Below, piece by piece: positions 52,744 through 63,916 of a DNA stretch of 64,000 bases; position 1 is the first letter of the stretch; each line of letters begins with the position of its first letter. The notes beneath the pieces were generated by a model. It was not told where the DNA came from. It did no database searches and was given only the letters and a program-made list of their open reading frames with translations. Origin of the DNA: Streptomyces sp. NRRL F-6676 (GTDB taxonomy: Bacteria > Actinomycetota > Actinomycetes > Streptomycetales > Streptomycetaceae); NCBI RefSeq assembly GCF_000725625.1, contig NZ_JOHS01000010.1, positions 248,001-312,000 of the forward strand. The letters are read 5' to 3'. Made by a program: the position numbers and the translations under genes.

Positions 52744-52875
52744 CTGGTCGCACAGTTCCCCGCGCCTCTGATGGGCGCGGCCCTGGGCCGGTGGTTGCAG
52801 GGAACCGCCGGTGCCTGGCAACGCCGTGCGCCGCGCCGCCGTCCCTCAAGGGGCGCGGGGAACTGCGCGACCAGC
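52744..52875. repeat. Dispersed intergenic repeat, copy 4
   Basis: Arms of 27 bp (52744-52770 and 52849-52875) around AGTTCCCCGCGCC, with two mismatches and a 78-bp loop. The core is the same as in copies 1-3. The pairing extends outward into GCTGGTCGC/GCGACCAGC, which is unique to this copy. Confidence 0.75.
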
Positions 52876-53027
52876 CCCCACCGGCCCGCAGCCCACCACC
52901 CCCCGATGGACCCACGGCGAAAAGGAACCCGGGGTCCGGGGCGGAGCCCCGTGGCGGGGTCCGCACCGCCGGGTGCCATTCGTACCGTGGGCCCACCAGA
53001 AAATCCGCGCCGTCAGCGGAGCGCATG

Positions 53028-53041
53028 CGCTCACAGCGAAC
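53028..53041 (-). promoter_or_regulatory. ClgR-like box upstream of clpP1P2
   Basis: The minus strand reads GTTCGC-N5-GCG, which is the operator I recall for the Streptomyces Clp regulator ClgR. It lies 152 bp before the clpP1 start, suiting activation of clpP1-clpP2. Confidence 0.65.
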
Positions 53042-53192
53042 ACCCCCTTACGCGGGATTCCCCGGAGGGACCCGCGCGTTAGGGTCCATGAGTACGAGGG
53101 CAGGGGAGTCCCCGAACAGCGCCGGACGGCCCCACGCCCCGGCAGAACACGTGAGACGGCCCGGCGCCGTCGTAAGACGAGCAGGTGGATAC

Positions 53193-53813
53193 GTGACGAA
53201 TCTGATGCCCTCCGCCGCCGGCGAGCCCTCCATCGGTGGTGGCCTCGGCGACCAGGTCTACAACCGGCTGCTCGGCGAGCGGATCATCTTCCTCGGCCAG
53301 CCGGTCGACGACGACATTGCCAACAAGATCACCGCACAGTTGCTGCTCCTCGCCGCCGACCCGGAGAAGGACATCAACCTGTACATCAACAGCCCCGGCG
53401 GCTCGATCACGGCGGGCATGGCCATTTACGACACCATGCAGTTCATCAAGAACGACGTGGTCACCATCGCCATGGGCCTCGCCGCCTCGATGGGCCAGTT
53501 CCTGCTCAGCGCGGGCACGCCGGGCAAGCGCTTCGCCCTGCCGAACGCGGAGATCCTGATCCACCAGCCCTCCGCCGGACTGGCGGGCTCGGCCTCGGAC
53601 ATCAAGATCCACGCCGAGCGGCTGCTGCACACCAAGAAGCGCATGGCCGAGCTCACCTCGCACCACACCGGCCAGACGGTGGAGCAGATCACCCGCGACT
53701 CGGACCGCGACCGCTGGTTCGACGCGTACGAGGCCAAGGAGTACGGCCTCATCGACGACGTCATCACCCACGCCGCCAGCTTGCCGGGCGGCGGAGGCAC
53801 CGGAGCGGCGTGA
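53193..53813 (+). CDS. clpP1: ATP-dependent Clp protease proteolytic subunit 1
   Basis: A 206-residue ClpP serine peptidase, subunit of the barrel-shaped protease that works with ClpX or ClpC. The triad is S99 (GLAASMGQF), H124 (LIHQPSAG) and D173 (SDRDRWF). GTG 53193 has AGGTGG 5 nt upstream. An alternative GTG at 53151 would add a basic 14-residue N-terminus, as I recall for the annotated S. coelicolor protein. It is followed by clpP2 after 105 bp. A ClgR-like box upstream suggests ClgR control. Confidence 0.95.
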   Translation: MTNLMPSAAGEPSIGGGLGDQVYNRLLGERIIFLGQPVDDDIANKITAQLLLLAADPEKDINLYINSPGGSITAGMAIYDTMQFIKNDVVTIAMGLAASMGQFLLSAGTPGKRFALPNAEILIHQPSAGLAGSASDIKIHAERLLHTKKRMAELTSHHTGQTVEQITRDSDRDRWFDAYEAKEYGLIDDVITHAASLPGGGGTGAA

Positions 53814-53918
53814 GCGCTCCCGTCCGCGCGCACGCCCCGCGTGCGTGACCGCGACAGCGCCCACGCGTACCGCCCCTGCCGACCGCCACAGCCCCTCTCA
53901 GGCCCCAGGAGACAACCC

Positions 53919-54608
53919 GTGAACGACTTCCCCGGCCGTGGCCTCTACGGCCGCGTGCAGGCCGCCCAGGCCGAGTACGACGGCCCCCGTGCCGAGTCCC
54001 GTTACGTCATCCCGCGCTTCGTCGAGCGCACCTCGCAGGGCGTGCGCGAGTACGACCCGTACGCGAAGCTGTTCGAGGAGCGCGTGATCTTCCTCGGCGT
54101 GCAGATCGACGACGCCTCGGCCAACGACGTCATGGCGCAGCTGCTGTGCCTGGAGTCGATGGACCCCGACCGTGACATCTCGGTCTACATCAACAGCCCC
54201 GGCGGCTCCTTCACCGCCCTCACGGCCATCTACGACACGATGCAGTTCGTGAAGCCGGACATCCAGACGGTCTGCATGGGTCAGGCCGCCTCGGCCGCCG
54301 CCATCCTGCTGGCCGCCGGAACGCCCGGCAAGCGGATGGCGCTGCCCAACGCGCGCGTGCTGATCCACCAGCCCTACAGCGAGACCGGCCGCGGGCAGGT
54401 CTCGGACCTGGAGATCGCCGCCAACGAGATCCTCCGGATGCGTGCCCAGCTCGAAGACCTGCTGGCCAAGCACTCCACCACGCCGATCGAGAAGATCCGC
54501 GAGGACATCGAGCGCGACAAGATCCTCACGGCCGAGGAGGCCCTCTCCTACGGCCTGATCGACCAGATCATCTCGACCCGGAAGATGAACAACAACTCGG
54601 TCCGCTGA
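53919..54608 (+). CDS. clpP2: ATP-dependent Clp protease proteolytic subunit 2
   Basis: A 229-residue ClpP paralogue, partner of ClpP1. The triad is S125 ([11 protein letters not shown]), H150 (LIHQPYSE) and D200 (IERDKIL). The N-terminus is about 25 residues longer than in ClpP1. GTG 53919 follows AGGAGA at 6 nt. It is co-directional with clpP1 and clpX, with clpX 201 bp downstream. Confidence 0.95.
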   Translation: MNDFPGRGLYGRVQAAQAEYDGPRAESRYVIPRFVERTSQGVREYDPYAKLFEERVIFLGVQIDDASANDVMAQLLCLESMDPDRDISVYINSPGGSFTALTAIYDTMQFVKPDIQTVCMGQAASAAAILLAAGTPGKRMALPNARVLIHQPYSETGRGQVSDLEIAANEILRMRAQLEDLLAKHSTTPIEKIREDIERDKILTAEEALSYGLIDQIISTRKMNNNSVR

Positions 54609-54809
54609 ACCAGGACCTCCATCGGAGCTGTATCGTCTGCCGCCCCTTGGTTCGGTTCGACACGCCGCACGTCGGACGCGCGTCGAAGTGAACCCTGCCA
54701 AGGGGGGCCCGAACGGGGGCCGCGGCAAGGTACCGTCGGACATAAGGCAGCACCAGGAGTCGCTGGACGTTGACGTCCAGGCGGTTCCCAGGCGAAGGGG
54801 AAGCACACC

Positions 54810-56096
<1,287 letters not shown>

Positions 56097-56101
56097 CCGC
56101 A

Positions 56102-56153
56102 CACACATGAAGGGGGCGCCCGGCGAATCCGCCGGGCGCCCCCTTCATGTGTG
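56102..56153. terminator. Very long bidirectional terminator after clpX
   Basis: A perfect 24-bp stem (56102-56125 with 56130-56153) and a 4-nt loop AATC. The core is AAGGGGGCGCCCGGCG and complement, flanked by CACACATG/CATGTGTG. It lies between clpX and the convergent gene at 56165. Confidence 0.9.
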
Positions 56154-56164
56154 CCGTGCCGCCG

Positions 56165-57130
56165 TCAGGCCTTGACGCGCGCCTTGCCGCGCAGTTCGGT
56201 GCCGAACGAGGACACCTGGTCCTGCGGGATGCCGGCCCCCGTCTTCGAGGCGGTCAGGTCGAAGCCGTTGACGACGCCGTAGGTGCTGTGGTCCGCCCAG
56301 ACGCAGATCGGCATGTCCAGGCTCTGCGTGCCCTCCGTGATGTGCGCCGTCTGGCACTTCATCAGGGCCCCGTCCAGACCGCTCGGCTTCACCGTGGCCG
56401 GGCTGCCCTTCCAGGAGATCTTCTCCTTGTCGTCGCCCGTGGACGACGTCTTGTGGGCGTTGTCGAAGCCCGCGTCGATCGTCGCCTCCGGGTCCTTGAT
56501 GTCCCCGTAGGCGCCGTTGAACGACATGATCTTGCCGCTGGTGCCGGGACCGGCGGTGTACGTCGCCTTGACGACGTGGCCGTTCTCGATGCCGATCGTC
56601 TTCAGCTTCTCCGGGCTGCTGGTCCCTGTGGGACCGCCGTCGTCGTCGGTCGTCAGACCGTCCGCCTTGGCGTAGTCGCCGACCGCGGCCGGCGCCACCA
56701 GCTTGTGCGGGCCGTCGTCGGCGACCGAGGCGCTGCCGCCGTCGTCCCCGCCGCTGACCACGAAGTACGCGCCGACCGCGATCGCCGCGACCACGGCCAC
56801 CGCGCCGATGATCAGCCCCGTCTTCTTCTTGCCGCCGCCCGGCGCCGCCGGCTGCGGCGGGTAGGGCTGCTGCCCGTAGCCGGGCTGCTGGCCGTACGGG
56901 GGCTGGCCGCCGTAACCCTGCGGCTGGCCGTACGGGTTGGGCTGCTGCGGCGCGCCCTGCGGCTGCTGCGGGTAGCCGTAACCGGGCTGGGGCGAAGTCT
57001 GGGGTGCCTGCGGCGGCTGCCCGTAGCCGGGCTGCGGGGCCTGCGGCGGCTGACCGTAGGGTCCCGGCTGACCGTACGGTCCGGGCTGCTGAGGCTGCCC
57101 GCCGTACGGGCCCGGCTGGTTGTGGCTCAT
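56165..57130 (-). CDS. Membrane protein with Pro/Gln/Gly-rich cytoplasmic tail
   Basis: A 321-residue protein. Residues 1-100 are tandem PGPYGQP/PGYGQQP-like repeats. One membrane helix follows (LIIGAVAVVAAIAVGAYFVV, after GGGKKKTG), then an extracellular domain of about 180 residues with two Cys (LMKCQTAHI and MPICVWAD) that may form a disulfide. This layout is common in Streptomyces surface proteins of unknown role. ATG 57130 begins the repeat; a longer frame passes through the region shared with valS. No signal peptide cleavage is expected. Confidence 0.85.
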   Translation of the reverse strand: MSHNQPGPYGGQPQQPGPYGQPGPYGQPPQAPQPGYGQPPQAPQTSPQPGYGYPQQPQGAPQQPNPYGQPQGYGGQPPYGQQPGYGQQPYPPQPAAPGGGKKKTGLIIGAVAVVAAIAVGAYFVVSGGDDGGSASVADDGPHKLVAPAAVGDYAKADGLTTDDDGGPTGTSSPEKLKTIGIENGHVVKATYTAGPGTSGKIMSFNGAYGDIKDPEATIDAGFDNAHKTSSTGDDKEKISWKGSPATVKPSGLDGALMKCQTAHITEGTQSLDMPICVWADHSTYGVVNGFDLTASKTGAGIPQDQVSSFGTELRGKARVKA

Positions 57131-57231
57131 CTCTGGGTTCCCCCTCGATTTCCTGTGTGGCCCTGACATCCTGGCGGAAGGGCCGTGCCGGAGGGACGGC
57201 GGGGGCCGCACCGTTACAGAACAAACGCGTT

Positions 57232-57260
57232 TCAGAACCCGGCCGTGACACCTCTAAACT
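57232..57260 (+). promoter_or_regulatory. valS promoter, leaderless
   Basis: TTCAGA (57231-57236) and TAAACT (57255-57260) with an 18-bp spacer. The -10 ends 6 nt before the valS GTG, and there is no Shine-Dalgarno sequence, so transcription probably begins at the start codon. Confidence 0.55.
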
Positions 57261-57266
57261 GAGCGG

Positions 57267-59891
57267 GTGACCGAGAACGCTCAGCAGCAGCCCACAGCGC
57301 CCCGCACCGAACTGCCGACCCAGTACGCGCCGGCCGAGGTAGAGGGGCAGCTGTACGAGCGCTGGGTCGAGCGGGGTTATTTCGAGGCCGACGCCAAGAG
57401 CGAGAAGCCGCCGTACACCATCGTCATCCCGCCGCCGAACGTCACGGGCAGCCTGCACCTCGGGCACGCCTTCGAGCACACGCTCATCGACGCCCTGACC
57501 CGCCGCAAGCGCATGCAGGGCTTCGAGACGCTGTGGCAGCCCGGCATGGACCACGCCGGCATCGCCACGCAGAACGTCGTCGAGCGCGAGCTGGGCAAGG
57601 AGGGCAAGTCCCGGCACGATCTGGGCCGGGAGGCCTTCGTCGAGCGGGTCTGGCAGTGGAAGGCCGAGTCCGGCGGGCAGATCAGCGGCCAGATGCGCCG
57701 CCTCGGTGACGGCGTCGCCTGGTCCCGTGAGCGCTTCACGATGGACGAGGGCCTGTCCCAGGCCGTCCAGACCATCTTCAAGCGGCTCTACGACGACGAG
57801 CTGATCTACCGCGCCGAGCGCATCATCAACTGGTGCCCGCGCTGTCTGACCGCGATCTCCGACATCGAGGTCAACTACCAGGACGACGACGGCGAGCTCG
57901 TCTCCATGACGTACGGCGAGGGCGAGGACACCATCGTCGTCGCCACCACCCGCGCGGAGACGATGCTCGGCGACACCGCCGTCGCCGTCCACCCCGAGGA
58001 CGAGCGCTACAAGCACCTCGTCGGCAAGCTCATCAAGCTGCCGCTGACCGACCGCTCCATCCCCGTCGTCGCCGACGAGCACGTCGACCCCGAGTTCGGC
58101 ACCGGCGCCGTCAAGGTGACCCCGGCCCACGACCCGAACGACTTCGAGATCGGCCGGCGCCACGACCTGCCGTCCCTCACCGTGATGGACGAGCACGCCG
58201 TCATCACCGTCCACGGCCCCTTCCAGGGCCTGGATCGCCTCGAGGCCCGCTCCGCCATCGTCGCCGCGCTGCGCGCCGAGGGCCGGATCGTCGCCGAGAA
58301 GCGCCCCTACGTCCACTCCGTCGGCCACTGCTCGCGCTGCCGGACCACCGTCGAGCCGCGGCTGTCCATGCAGTGGTGGGTCAAGGTCGGCCCGCTCGCC
58401 AAGGCCGCCGGCGACGCGGTCCGCGAGGGCAAGGTCAGGATCCACCCGCAGGAGATGGAGAAGCGCTACTTCGACTGGGTCGACAACCTCAACGACTGGT
58501 GCATCTCGCGTCAGCTGTGGTGGGGCCACCGCATCCCCGTCTGGCACGGCCCGAACGGCGAAGTCGTCTGCGTCGGACCGGCCGAGGAGCCGCCGAGCGG
58601 TGAGGGCTGGCACCAGGACTCCGACGTCCTGGACACCTGGTTCTCCTCCGGCCTGTGGCCCTTCTCCACCCTCGGCTGGCCCGAGCGGACCGAGTCGCTC
58701 GCGAAGTTCTACCCGAACTCCGTCCTGCTCACCGGCTACGACATCCTCTTCTTCTGGGTCGCCCGGATGATGATGTTCGGCCTCTACGCGATGGACGGCA
58801 CCCCGCCGTTCCACACCATCGCCCTGCACGGCATGGTCCGTGACCAGAACGGCAAGAAGATGTCCAAGTCCTTCGGGAACGTGGTCAATCCGCTGGACTG
58901 GATGGACAAGTACGGCTCCGACGCGCTCCGCTTCACCCTCGCGCGCGGCGCCAACCCGGGCGTCGACGTCCCGATCGGCGAGGACTGGGTCCAGGGCTCC
59001 CGGAACTTCGCCAACAAGATTTGGAACGCCACGCGGTTCGCGCTGATGAACGGCGCGACGGTCGAGGGCCCGCTGCCGGACGCCTCGAAGATGTCCTCGA
59101 CCGACCGGTGGATCCTCTCCCGCCTCAACTCGGTCGTCGCCGAGGTCGACGCGTACTACGAGGACTACCAGTTCGCGAAGCTCTCCGACGCCCTGTTCCA
59201 CTTCGCCTGGGACGAGGTCTTCGACTGGTACGTCGAGCTGTCCAAGACGACGTATCTGGGCGGCGGCGAGGCCGCGAAGGTCTCCGGACGGGTCCTCGGC
59301 GAGGTCCTCGACGTCACCCTGCGGCTGCTGCACCCGATCGTCCCGTTCGTCACCGAGACCCTGTGGACCACGCTCACGGGCGGCGAGTCGGTCGTCATCG
59401 CGGAGTGGCCGTCTGACAGCGGCTTCCGTGACGCCGGCGCCGAGCGGGAGATCGAGACGCTCCAGCAGGTCATCACCGAGGTCCGCCGCTTCCGCGCCGA
59501 CCAGGGCCTGCAACCGGGCCAGCGGGTTCCCGCCCGGCTGACCCTCGACGGTACGGCCCTCGCCCCGCACGAGGCCGCCATCCGACAGCTGCTGCGCCTC
59601 ACCCCGGAGGGCGACGCCTTCACCGCGACGGCGACGCTCCCGGTCGCCGGCGCGACGGTCGCCCTCGACCTCTCCGGCACGATCGACGTGGCCGCGGAAC
59701 GCAAGCGGCTCGCGAAGGACCTGGCGGCGGCGGAGAAGGAGAAGGCCCAGGCCACGGCCAAGCTGGGCAACGAGGCGTTCCTGGCCAAGGCCCCCGAACA
59801 GGTCGTCGACAAGATCCGCGGCCGCCTGTCGAAGGCGGAGGAGGACATCACCCGCCTCCAGACCCAGCTGAACCGCCTGCCGCAGGCGTGA
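57267..59891 (+). CDS. valS: Valyl-tRNA synthetase
   Basis: An 874-residue class I aminoacyl-tRNA synthetase charging tRNA-Val. The HIGH motif is in [17 protein letters not shown] and the KMSKS motif in [10 protein letters not shown]. The CP1 editing domain ([17 protein letters not shown]), the anticodon-binding domain and a C-terminal coiled coil ([12 protein letters not shown]) are present in order. GTG 57267 seems to be leaderless. No T-box structure is apparent. A 15-bp-stem terminator follows. Confidence 0.97.
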   Translation: MTENAQQQPTAPRTELPTQYAPAEVEGQLYERWVERGYFEADAKSEKPPYTIVIPPPNVTGSLHLGHAFEHTLIDALTRRKRMQGFETLWQPGMDHAGIATQNVVERELGKEGKSRHDLGREAFVERVWQWKAESGGQISGQMRRLGDGVAWSRERFTMDEGLSQAVQTIFKRLYDDELIYRAERIINWCPRCLTAISDIEVNYQDDDGELVSMTYGEGEDTIVVATTRAETMLGDTAVAVHPEDERYKHLVGKLIKLPLTDRSIPVVADEHVDPEFGTGAVKVTPAHDPNDFEIGRRHDLPSLTVMDEHAVITVHGPFQGLDRLEARSAIVAALRAEGRIVAEKRPYVHSVGHCSRCRTTVEPRLSMQWWVKVGPLAKAAGDAVREGKVRIHPQEMEKRYFDWVDNLNDWCISRQLWWGHRIPVWHGPNGEVVCVGPAEEPPSGEGWHQDSDVLDTWFSSGLWPFSTLGWPERTESLAKFYPNSVLLTGYDILFFWVARMMMFGLYAMDGTPPFHTIALHGMVRDQNGKKMSKSFGNVVNPLDWMDKYGSDALRFTLARGANPGVDVPIGEDWVQGSRNFANKIWNATRFALMNGATVEGPLPDASKMSSTDRWILSRLNSVVAEVDAYYEDYQFAKLSDALFHFAWDEVFDWYVELSKTTYLGGGEAAKVSGRVLGEVLDVTLRLLHPIVPFVTETLWTTLTGGESVVIAEWPSDSGFRDAGAEREIETLQQVITEVRRFRADQGLQPGQRVPARLTLDGTALAPHEAAIRQLLRLTPEGDAFTATATLPVAGATVALDLSGTIDVAAERKRLAKDLAAAEKEKAQATAKLGNEAFLAKAPEQVVDKIRGRLSKAEEDITRLQTQLNRLPQA

Positions 59892-59907
59892 GGTCCTGAA
59901 GAACGTC

Positions 59908-59950
59908 AAGCGCAGCCCCCGGAGCCCTCAAAGCACCGGGGGCTGCGCTT
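59908..59950 (+). terminator. valS terminator
   Basis: AAGCGCAGCCCCCGG (59908-59922) and CCGGGGGCTGCGCTT (59936-59950): a perfect 15-bp stem with a 13-nt loop, 17 bp after the valS stop. Confidence 0.85.
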
Positions 59951-59952
59951 CG

Positions 59953-60060
59953 TAAGGGGCGCGGGGCTGTTCTCGATCTGCGGCTCCGCCGCGCGGGCGC
60001 GATCAACCACGACGTACCCGCACCCGCCATTGCAACCCGCACCCCCCGAGCTGGAAGGCG
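59953..60060. repeat. Dispersed intergenic repeat, degenerate copy 5
   Basis: It starts AGGGGCGCGGGGCTG and continues GCGATCAACCACGACGTACC, then CCGCACCC and CCCCCCGAGCT. The tail matches that of copy 3 at about 33396-33453, while the palindrome is decayed. Confidence 0.65.
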
Positions 60061-60110
60061 CCCGAGCAAGGGGGACCGAGGGGCGCAGCCCCCACCGGGC
60101 GAGCCCTCCG

Positions 60111-60116
60111 TAGACT
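60111..60116 (+). promoter_or_regulatory. Probable -10 element of folC
   Basis: TAGACT ends 7 nt before the folC GTG at 60124 with no Shine-Dalgarno sequence, suggesting a leaderless transcript. The -35 is unclear. Confidence 0.45.
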
Positions 60117-60123
60117 GGTCGAC

Positions 60124-61650
60124 GTGAGTACGCTCCCGCCCGACAACGGCAACGCCCCCGACGACTTCGACGCCGACAGCGACTTCGACGACATCGTCGC
60201 CGCCGAGACCGACCGCGACCCCGACCTCGCCGTCATCGAGGCCGGCAGCCGCACCCTCCGTACCCAGGGCGGCCCCCCGGAGTCCGACGTCCCCGCCCGC
60301 CCCGCCGACCCCGAGACGGACAAGGCGCTGCGCGACGTCGAGGCGGAGCTCGCCACCCGCTGGGGCGAGACCAAGCTGGAGCCCTCCGTCACCCGGATCG
60401 CCGCGCTGATGGACGTCCTGGGCGAACCCCAGCGCTCGTACCCCTCGATCCACATCACCGGCACCAACGGCAAGACCACCACCGCCCGCATGATCGAGGC
60501 CCTCCTCGGCGCCTTCGAACTGCGCACCGGCCGCTACACCAGCCCCCACGTGCAGTCGATCACCGAGCGGATCAGCCTGGACGGGGCGCCGATCTCCGCC
60601 GAGCGCTTCGTCGAGACGTACCGGGACATCAAGCCGTACGTCGAGATGGTCGACACCGCGCAGGAGTTCCGGCTGTCGTTCTTCGAGGTGCTCACCGGCA
60701 TGGCGTACGCGGCCTTCGCCGACGCCCCCGTCGACGTCGCCGTCGTCGAGGTCGGCATGGGCGGCACCTGGGACGCCACCAACGTCATCGACGGTGACGT
60801 CGCCGTCGTCACCCCCATCGACCTGGACCACACCGACCGCCTCGGCTCCACGCCCGGCGAGATCGCGGGGGAGAAGTCCGGGATCATCAAGCAGGGCGCC
60901 TCGGTCATCATGGCCCAGCAGCCGGTCGACGCGGCCCAGGTGCTGCTGCGGAAGTCGGTCGAGGCGGACGCCACCGTGGCCCGCGAGGGGCTGGAGTTCG
61001 GCGTCGTCGCCCGGCAGGTCGCCGTCGGCGGGCAGCTGATCACCCTGCGCGGGCTGGGCGGCGAGTACGGCGAGGTCTATCTCCCGCTGCACGGCGCCCA
61101 CCAGGCGCACAACGCCTCCGTGGCGCTCGCCGCCGTCGAGGCGTTCTTCGGCGTCGGCGCCCAGCGCCCGCAGACGCTGGACCTGGACACCGTCCGCAAG
61201 GCGTTCGCCGCGGTCTCCTCGCCGGGCCGCATGGAGGTCGTCCGCCGCTCCCCGACGGTCGTGCTCGACGCCGCCCACAACCCGGCCGGCGCCCGGGTGA
61301 CCGCCGAGGCGGTGGGCGAGGCGTTCGACTTCAGCCGGCTCATCGGCGTGGTCGGCACCAGCGGCGACAAGGACGTACGCGGGGTGCTCGAGGCGTTCGA
61401 GCCGATCTTCGCGGAGGTCGTGGTCACGCAGAACTCCACCCACCGCGCCATGGACGTCGACGCGCTCGCCGCCCTCGCGGTCGAGGTCTTCGGCGAGGAC
61501 CGGGTCCAGGTGGAACCGAGCCTGCCGGACGCCCTGGAGGCGGCGATCACGCTCGCCGAGGAGGAGGGCGAGTTCGCCGGCGGCGGCGTCCTCGTCACCG
61601 GGTCCGTGTTCACCGTCGGCGAGGCCCGACTGCTGCTGAAGAGGGGCTGA
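60124..61650 (+). CDS. folC: Folylpolyglutamate synthase / dihydrofolate synthase
   Basis: A 508-residue Mur-ligase-fold enzyme adding glutamates to folates. The P-loop is in HITGTNGKTTTARMIEALL; SPHVQSITERI and VVEVGMGGTWDATNVI are further FolC signatures; LDAAHNPAGA lies in the C-terminal domain. The first 60 residues are an acidic Asp/Pro-rich tail typical of Streptomyces FolC. It ends 5 bp before the DUF4233 gene, and the pair is probably co-transcribed. Confidence 0.95.
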   Translation: MSTLPPDNGNAPDDFDADSDFDDIVAAETDRDPDLAVIEAGSRTLRTQGGPPESDVPARPADPETDKALRDVEAELATRWGETKLEPSVTRIAALMDVLGEPQRSYPSIHITGTNGKTTTARMIEALLGAFELRTGRYTSPHVQSITERISLDGAPISAERFVETYRDIKPYVEMVDTAQEFRLSFFEVLTGMAYAAFADAPVDVAVVEVGMGGTWDATNVIDGDVAVVTPIDLDHTDRLGSTPGEIAGEKSGIIKQGASVIMAQQPVDAAQVLLRKSVEADATVAREGLEFGVVARQVAVGGQLITLRGLGGEYGEVYLPLHGAHQAHNASVALAAVEAFFGVGAQRPQTLDLDTVRKAFAAVSSPGRMEVVRRSPTVVLDAAHNPAGARVTAEAVGEAFDFSRLIGVVGTSGDKDVRGVLEAFEPIFAEVVVTQNSTHRAMDVDALAALAVEVFGEDRVQVEPSLPDALEAAITLAEEEGEFAGGGVLVTGSVFTVGEARLLLKRG

Positions 61651-61655
61651 CCGCC

Positions 61656-62042
61656 GTGCGCATGCTGTGTTCCTCGACCCTGCTGGGCGAGTTCTTCGTG
61701 ATCGGCTTCGCCGGACTCGTCGCGATGAAGGACCCCGGCCTGTCCGTGGGGACGGTCTGGACGGTCAGCGGCATCGCCATGGTGCTGTGCCTGCTGCTGT
61801 GCGGGGTGCTCACCCGCCCCGGCGGCGTCCAGCTCGGCTGGGCGCTACAGCTCGCGCTGATCGCCTCCGGCTTCTTCGTCCCGACGATGTTCTTCATGGG
61901 CGCGGTGTTCACCGCCCTGTGGTGGGCCTCGGTGCACTACGGCCGCAAGATCGACGAGGCGAAGGCCCGCTTCGCGGCCCTGCACGCACAGCAGGCCCAG
62001 CAGGGCCAGGGCACCGGCCCGGGCGACCTCGGTACTGCGTGA
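61656..62042 (+). CDS. DUF4233 membrane protein
   Basis: A 128-residue protein with four hydrophobic segments (for example LLGEFFVIGFAGLVAM and GIAMVLCLLLCGVL) and a Gln-rich cytosolic tail. Its place directly after folC and the RMLCSSTLLGEFFVIGF start are typical of the actinobacterial DUF4233 family. Function unknown. GTG 61656 or ATG 61662 may be the start. The GAGGGG in the folC end can serve as ribosome binding site. Confidence 0.88.
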   Translation: MRMLCSSTLLGEFFVIGFAGLVAMKDPGLSVGTVWTVSGIAMVLCLLLCGVLTRPGGVQLGWALQLALIASGFFVPTMFFMGAVFTALWWASVHYGRKIDEAKARFAALHAQQAQQGQGTGPGDLGTA

Positions 62043-62106
62043 TCCTTTCCTTCGGGGGCCCTGTACCCTCTGACCACTCACTCACCAGTTCCCAAGGAGT
62101 ACCCCC

Positions 62107-62520
62107 GTGAGCCAGCGCACCCTCGTCCTCCTGAAGCCGGACGCCGTCCGCCGCTCTCTGGTCGGCGAGATCATCAGCCGTATCGAGCGCAAGGCCGGCT
62201 GGCGTATCACGGCGCTGGAACAGCGGACTCTTGACCGTGCCATCCTGGAGCAGCACTACGCCGAGCACGTCGGCCGTCCGTTCTACGAGCCCCTCGTCGA
62301 GTTCATGGCCTCCGGCCCCGTCGTCGCCCTGGTGGTCGAGGGCGAGCGGGTCATCGAGGGGGTCCGGGCGCTGGCCGGCCCCACCGACCCGATCGCCGCC
62401 GCCCCCGGCTCCATCCGCGGCGACTACGGCGTCATCGTCCGCGAGAACCTGATCCACGCCTCGGATTCGGAGGACTCCGCCGAGCGCGAGCTGAAGATCT
62501 TCTTCCCCGGCCGCTTCTGA
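62107..62520 (+). CDS. ndk: Nucleoside diphosphate kinase
   Basis: A 137-residue kinase balancing nucleoside triphosphate pools. The phosphoacceptor is H117 in NLIHASDSEDSA (usually HGSDS; Ala replaces Gly here). TLVLLKPDAVRRSLVGEII at the N-terminus binds nucleotide. GTG 62107 follows AAGGAG at 7 nt. It lies between folC-DUF4233 and mreB as in other Streptomyces. Confidence 0.97.
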   Translation: MSQRTLVLLKPDAVRRSLVGEIISRIERKAGWRITALEQRTLDRAILEQHYAEHVGRPFYEPLVEFMASGPVVALVVEGERVIEGVRALAGPTDPIAAAPGSIRGDYGVIVRENLIHASDSEDSAERELKIFFPGRF

Positions 62521-62835
62521 CCCACCGGCCCGCGGCCCGACTCGCCGTACGACACCGCGCCTGACGCCACGTCAGCCGAACGGCCCACAGGACGCGGGGC
62601 GGCCGCCCCGGAAGCGGCCGTCCGTCCGCATATGCGTGCCGATCGGGGGAACGCGCACCCCCGAACGCCCCTCTCCACAAGCGGGGCGGCGCGTGTTCTG
62701 CTGACAATGGCGAAGACCCTCGCACGGTGTTCGTGCAGGCGAGACTACGATGTAAGCCTTCACGTCACCGCACGCACTTCGCCGCCCCAACACGAGCCCT
62801 CACACGCTTCACTTGGGAAGGCCAGACGAATCCTG
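62521..62835. other. ndk-mreB intergenic region
   Basis: 315 bp with no gene. A TACGAT -10-like element near 62747 may belong to mreB. The GC-rich first half shows no strong terminator beyond short GC palindromes. Confidence 0.45.
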
Positions 62836-63867
62836 ATGGGGAACTCAATGTCGTTCATCGGCCGTGACATGGCTGTCGACCTCGGGACCGCCAACACGCT
62901 GGTGTACGTCAGGGGTCGCGGAATCGTACTCAACGAACCGTCCGTCGTCGCGATCAACACCAACACCGGTGGCATCCTCGCGGTCGGTGCCGAAGCCAAG
63001 AAGATGATCGGGCGCACGCCGGGCAACATCGTCGCCGTGCGTCCGCTGAAGGACGGCGTGATCGCCGACTTCGAGATCACCGAGCGCATGCTCCGCTACT
63101 TCATCCTGAAGATCCACAAGCGGCGCTACCTCGCCCGTCCGCGCGTCGTCGTCTGCGTGCCCTCCGGGATCACCGGCGTCGAGCGCCGCGCGGTCATCGA
63201 GGCCTCCTCGCAGGCCGGCGCCCGTCAGGTGCACATCATCGAGGAGCCCATGGCGGCCGCCATCGGCTCCGGGCTGCCGGTCCACGAGGCCACGGGCAAC
63301 ATGGTGGTGGACATCGGCGGCGGCACCACGGAGGTCGCGGTCATCTCGCTCGGCGGCATCGTCACCGCCCAGTCCATCCGCGTCGCGGGTGACGAACTGG
63401 ACAACGCGATCATCCAGCACGTCAAGAAGGAGTACTCGCTCCTCCTCGGCGAGCGGACGGCGGAACAGATCAAGATCACGATCGGTTCGGCGTACGACCT
63501 CGACTCCGACGAGCACACCGAGATCCGTGGCCGCGACCTGGTCTCCGGGCTGCCCAAGACCGTGGTCATCTCCGCGGCCGAGGTGCGCAAGGCCATCGAG
63601 GAACCGGTCAACGCGATCGTCGACGCGGTCAAGACGACCCTCGACAAGTGCCCGCCGGAACTCTCCGGCGACATCATGGACCGCGGGATCGTCCTCACCG
63701 GCGGCGGCGCCCTGCTGCGCGGCCTCGACGAACGGCTGCGCCGCGAGACGGGCATGCCGATCCACATCGCCGAGGACCCGCTGGACAGCGTCGCCCTCGG
63801 TTCCGGCAAGTGCGTCGAGGAGTTCGAGGCCCTCCAGCAGGTCCTCGACGCCCAGCCGCGCAGATGA
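62836..63867 (+). CDS. mreB: Rod-shape determining protein MreB
   Basis: A 343-residue actin-like protein that in Streptomyces acts in spore wall formation rather than rod growth. Phosphate-binding motifs are [13 protein letters not shown] and [15 protein letters not shown]; the adenosine motif is [17 protein letters not shown] 62836 gives the N-terminus I recall for the S. coelicolor protein. ATG 62848 has a better-spaced GGGGA and is a real alternative. mreC would be expected next, beyond a stem-loop. Confidence 0.96.
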   Translation: MGNSMSFIGRDMAVDLGTANTLVYVRGRGIVLNEPSVVAINTNTGGILAVGAEAKKMIGRTPGNIVAVRPLKDGVIADFEITERMLRYFILKIHKRRYLARPRVVVCVPSGITGVERRAVIEASSQAGARQVHIIEEPMAAAIGSGLPVHEATGNMVVDIGGGTTEVAVISLGGIVTAQSIRVAGDELDNAIIQHVKKEYSLLLGERTAEQIKITIGSAYDLDSDEHTEIRGRDLVSGLPKTVVISAAEVRKAIEEPVNAIVDAVKTTLDKCPPELSGDIMDRGIVLTGGGALLRGLDERLRRETGMPIHIAEDPLDSVALGSGKCVEEFEALQQVLDAQPRR

Positions 63868-63882
63868 CGTAACGCTTCGATT

Positions 63883-63916
63883 CCGCCGTACGAGAAGCAC
63901 CCCTCTCGTACGGCGG
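63883..63916. terminator. Stem-loop after mreB
   Basis: CCGCCGTACGAGA (63883-63895) pairs with TCTCGTACGGCGG (63904-63916): 13 bp, 8-nt loop, 15 bp after the mreB stop. It may end or attenuate transcription before mreC. Confidence 0.75.

Larger units (their letters stand above)
52683..53192. other. tig-clpP1 intergenic region
   Basis: 510 bp. It contains a long inverted repeat (52744-52875), a GGGGTCCGGGGCGGAGCCCC hairpin module near 52932, a ClgR-like box (53028-53041) and the clpP1 promoter. No separate gene is supported. Upstream extensions of clpP1 to ATG 53088 or GTG 53151 are possible. Confidence 0.6.

Noticed and set aside
57131-57266. T-box riboswitch before valS
   Set aside because: The -10 element ends 6 nt before the start codon, leaving no room for a transcribed leader, and no T-box sequence is present.
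56145-59909. A 1254-codon minus-strand frame opposite valS
   Set aside because: Antisense shadow of valS; it runs into the real minus-strand gene in the wrong frame and shows no motif.
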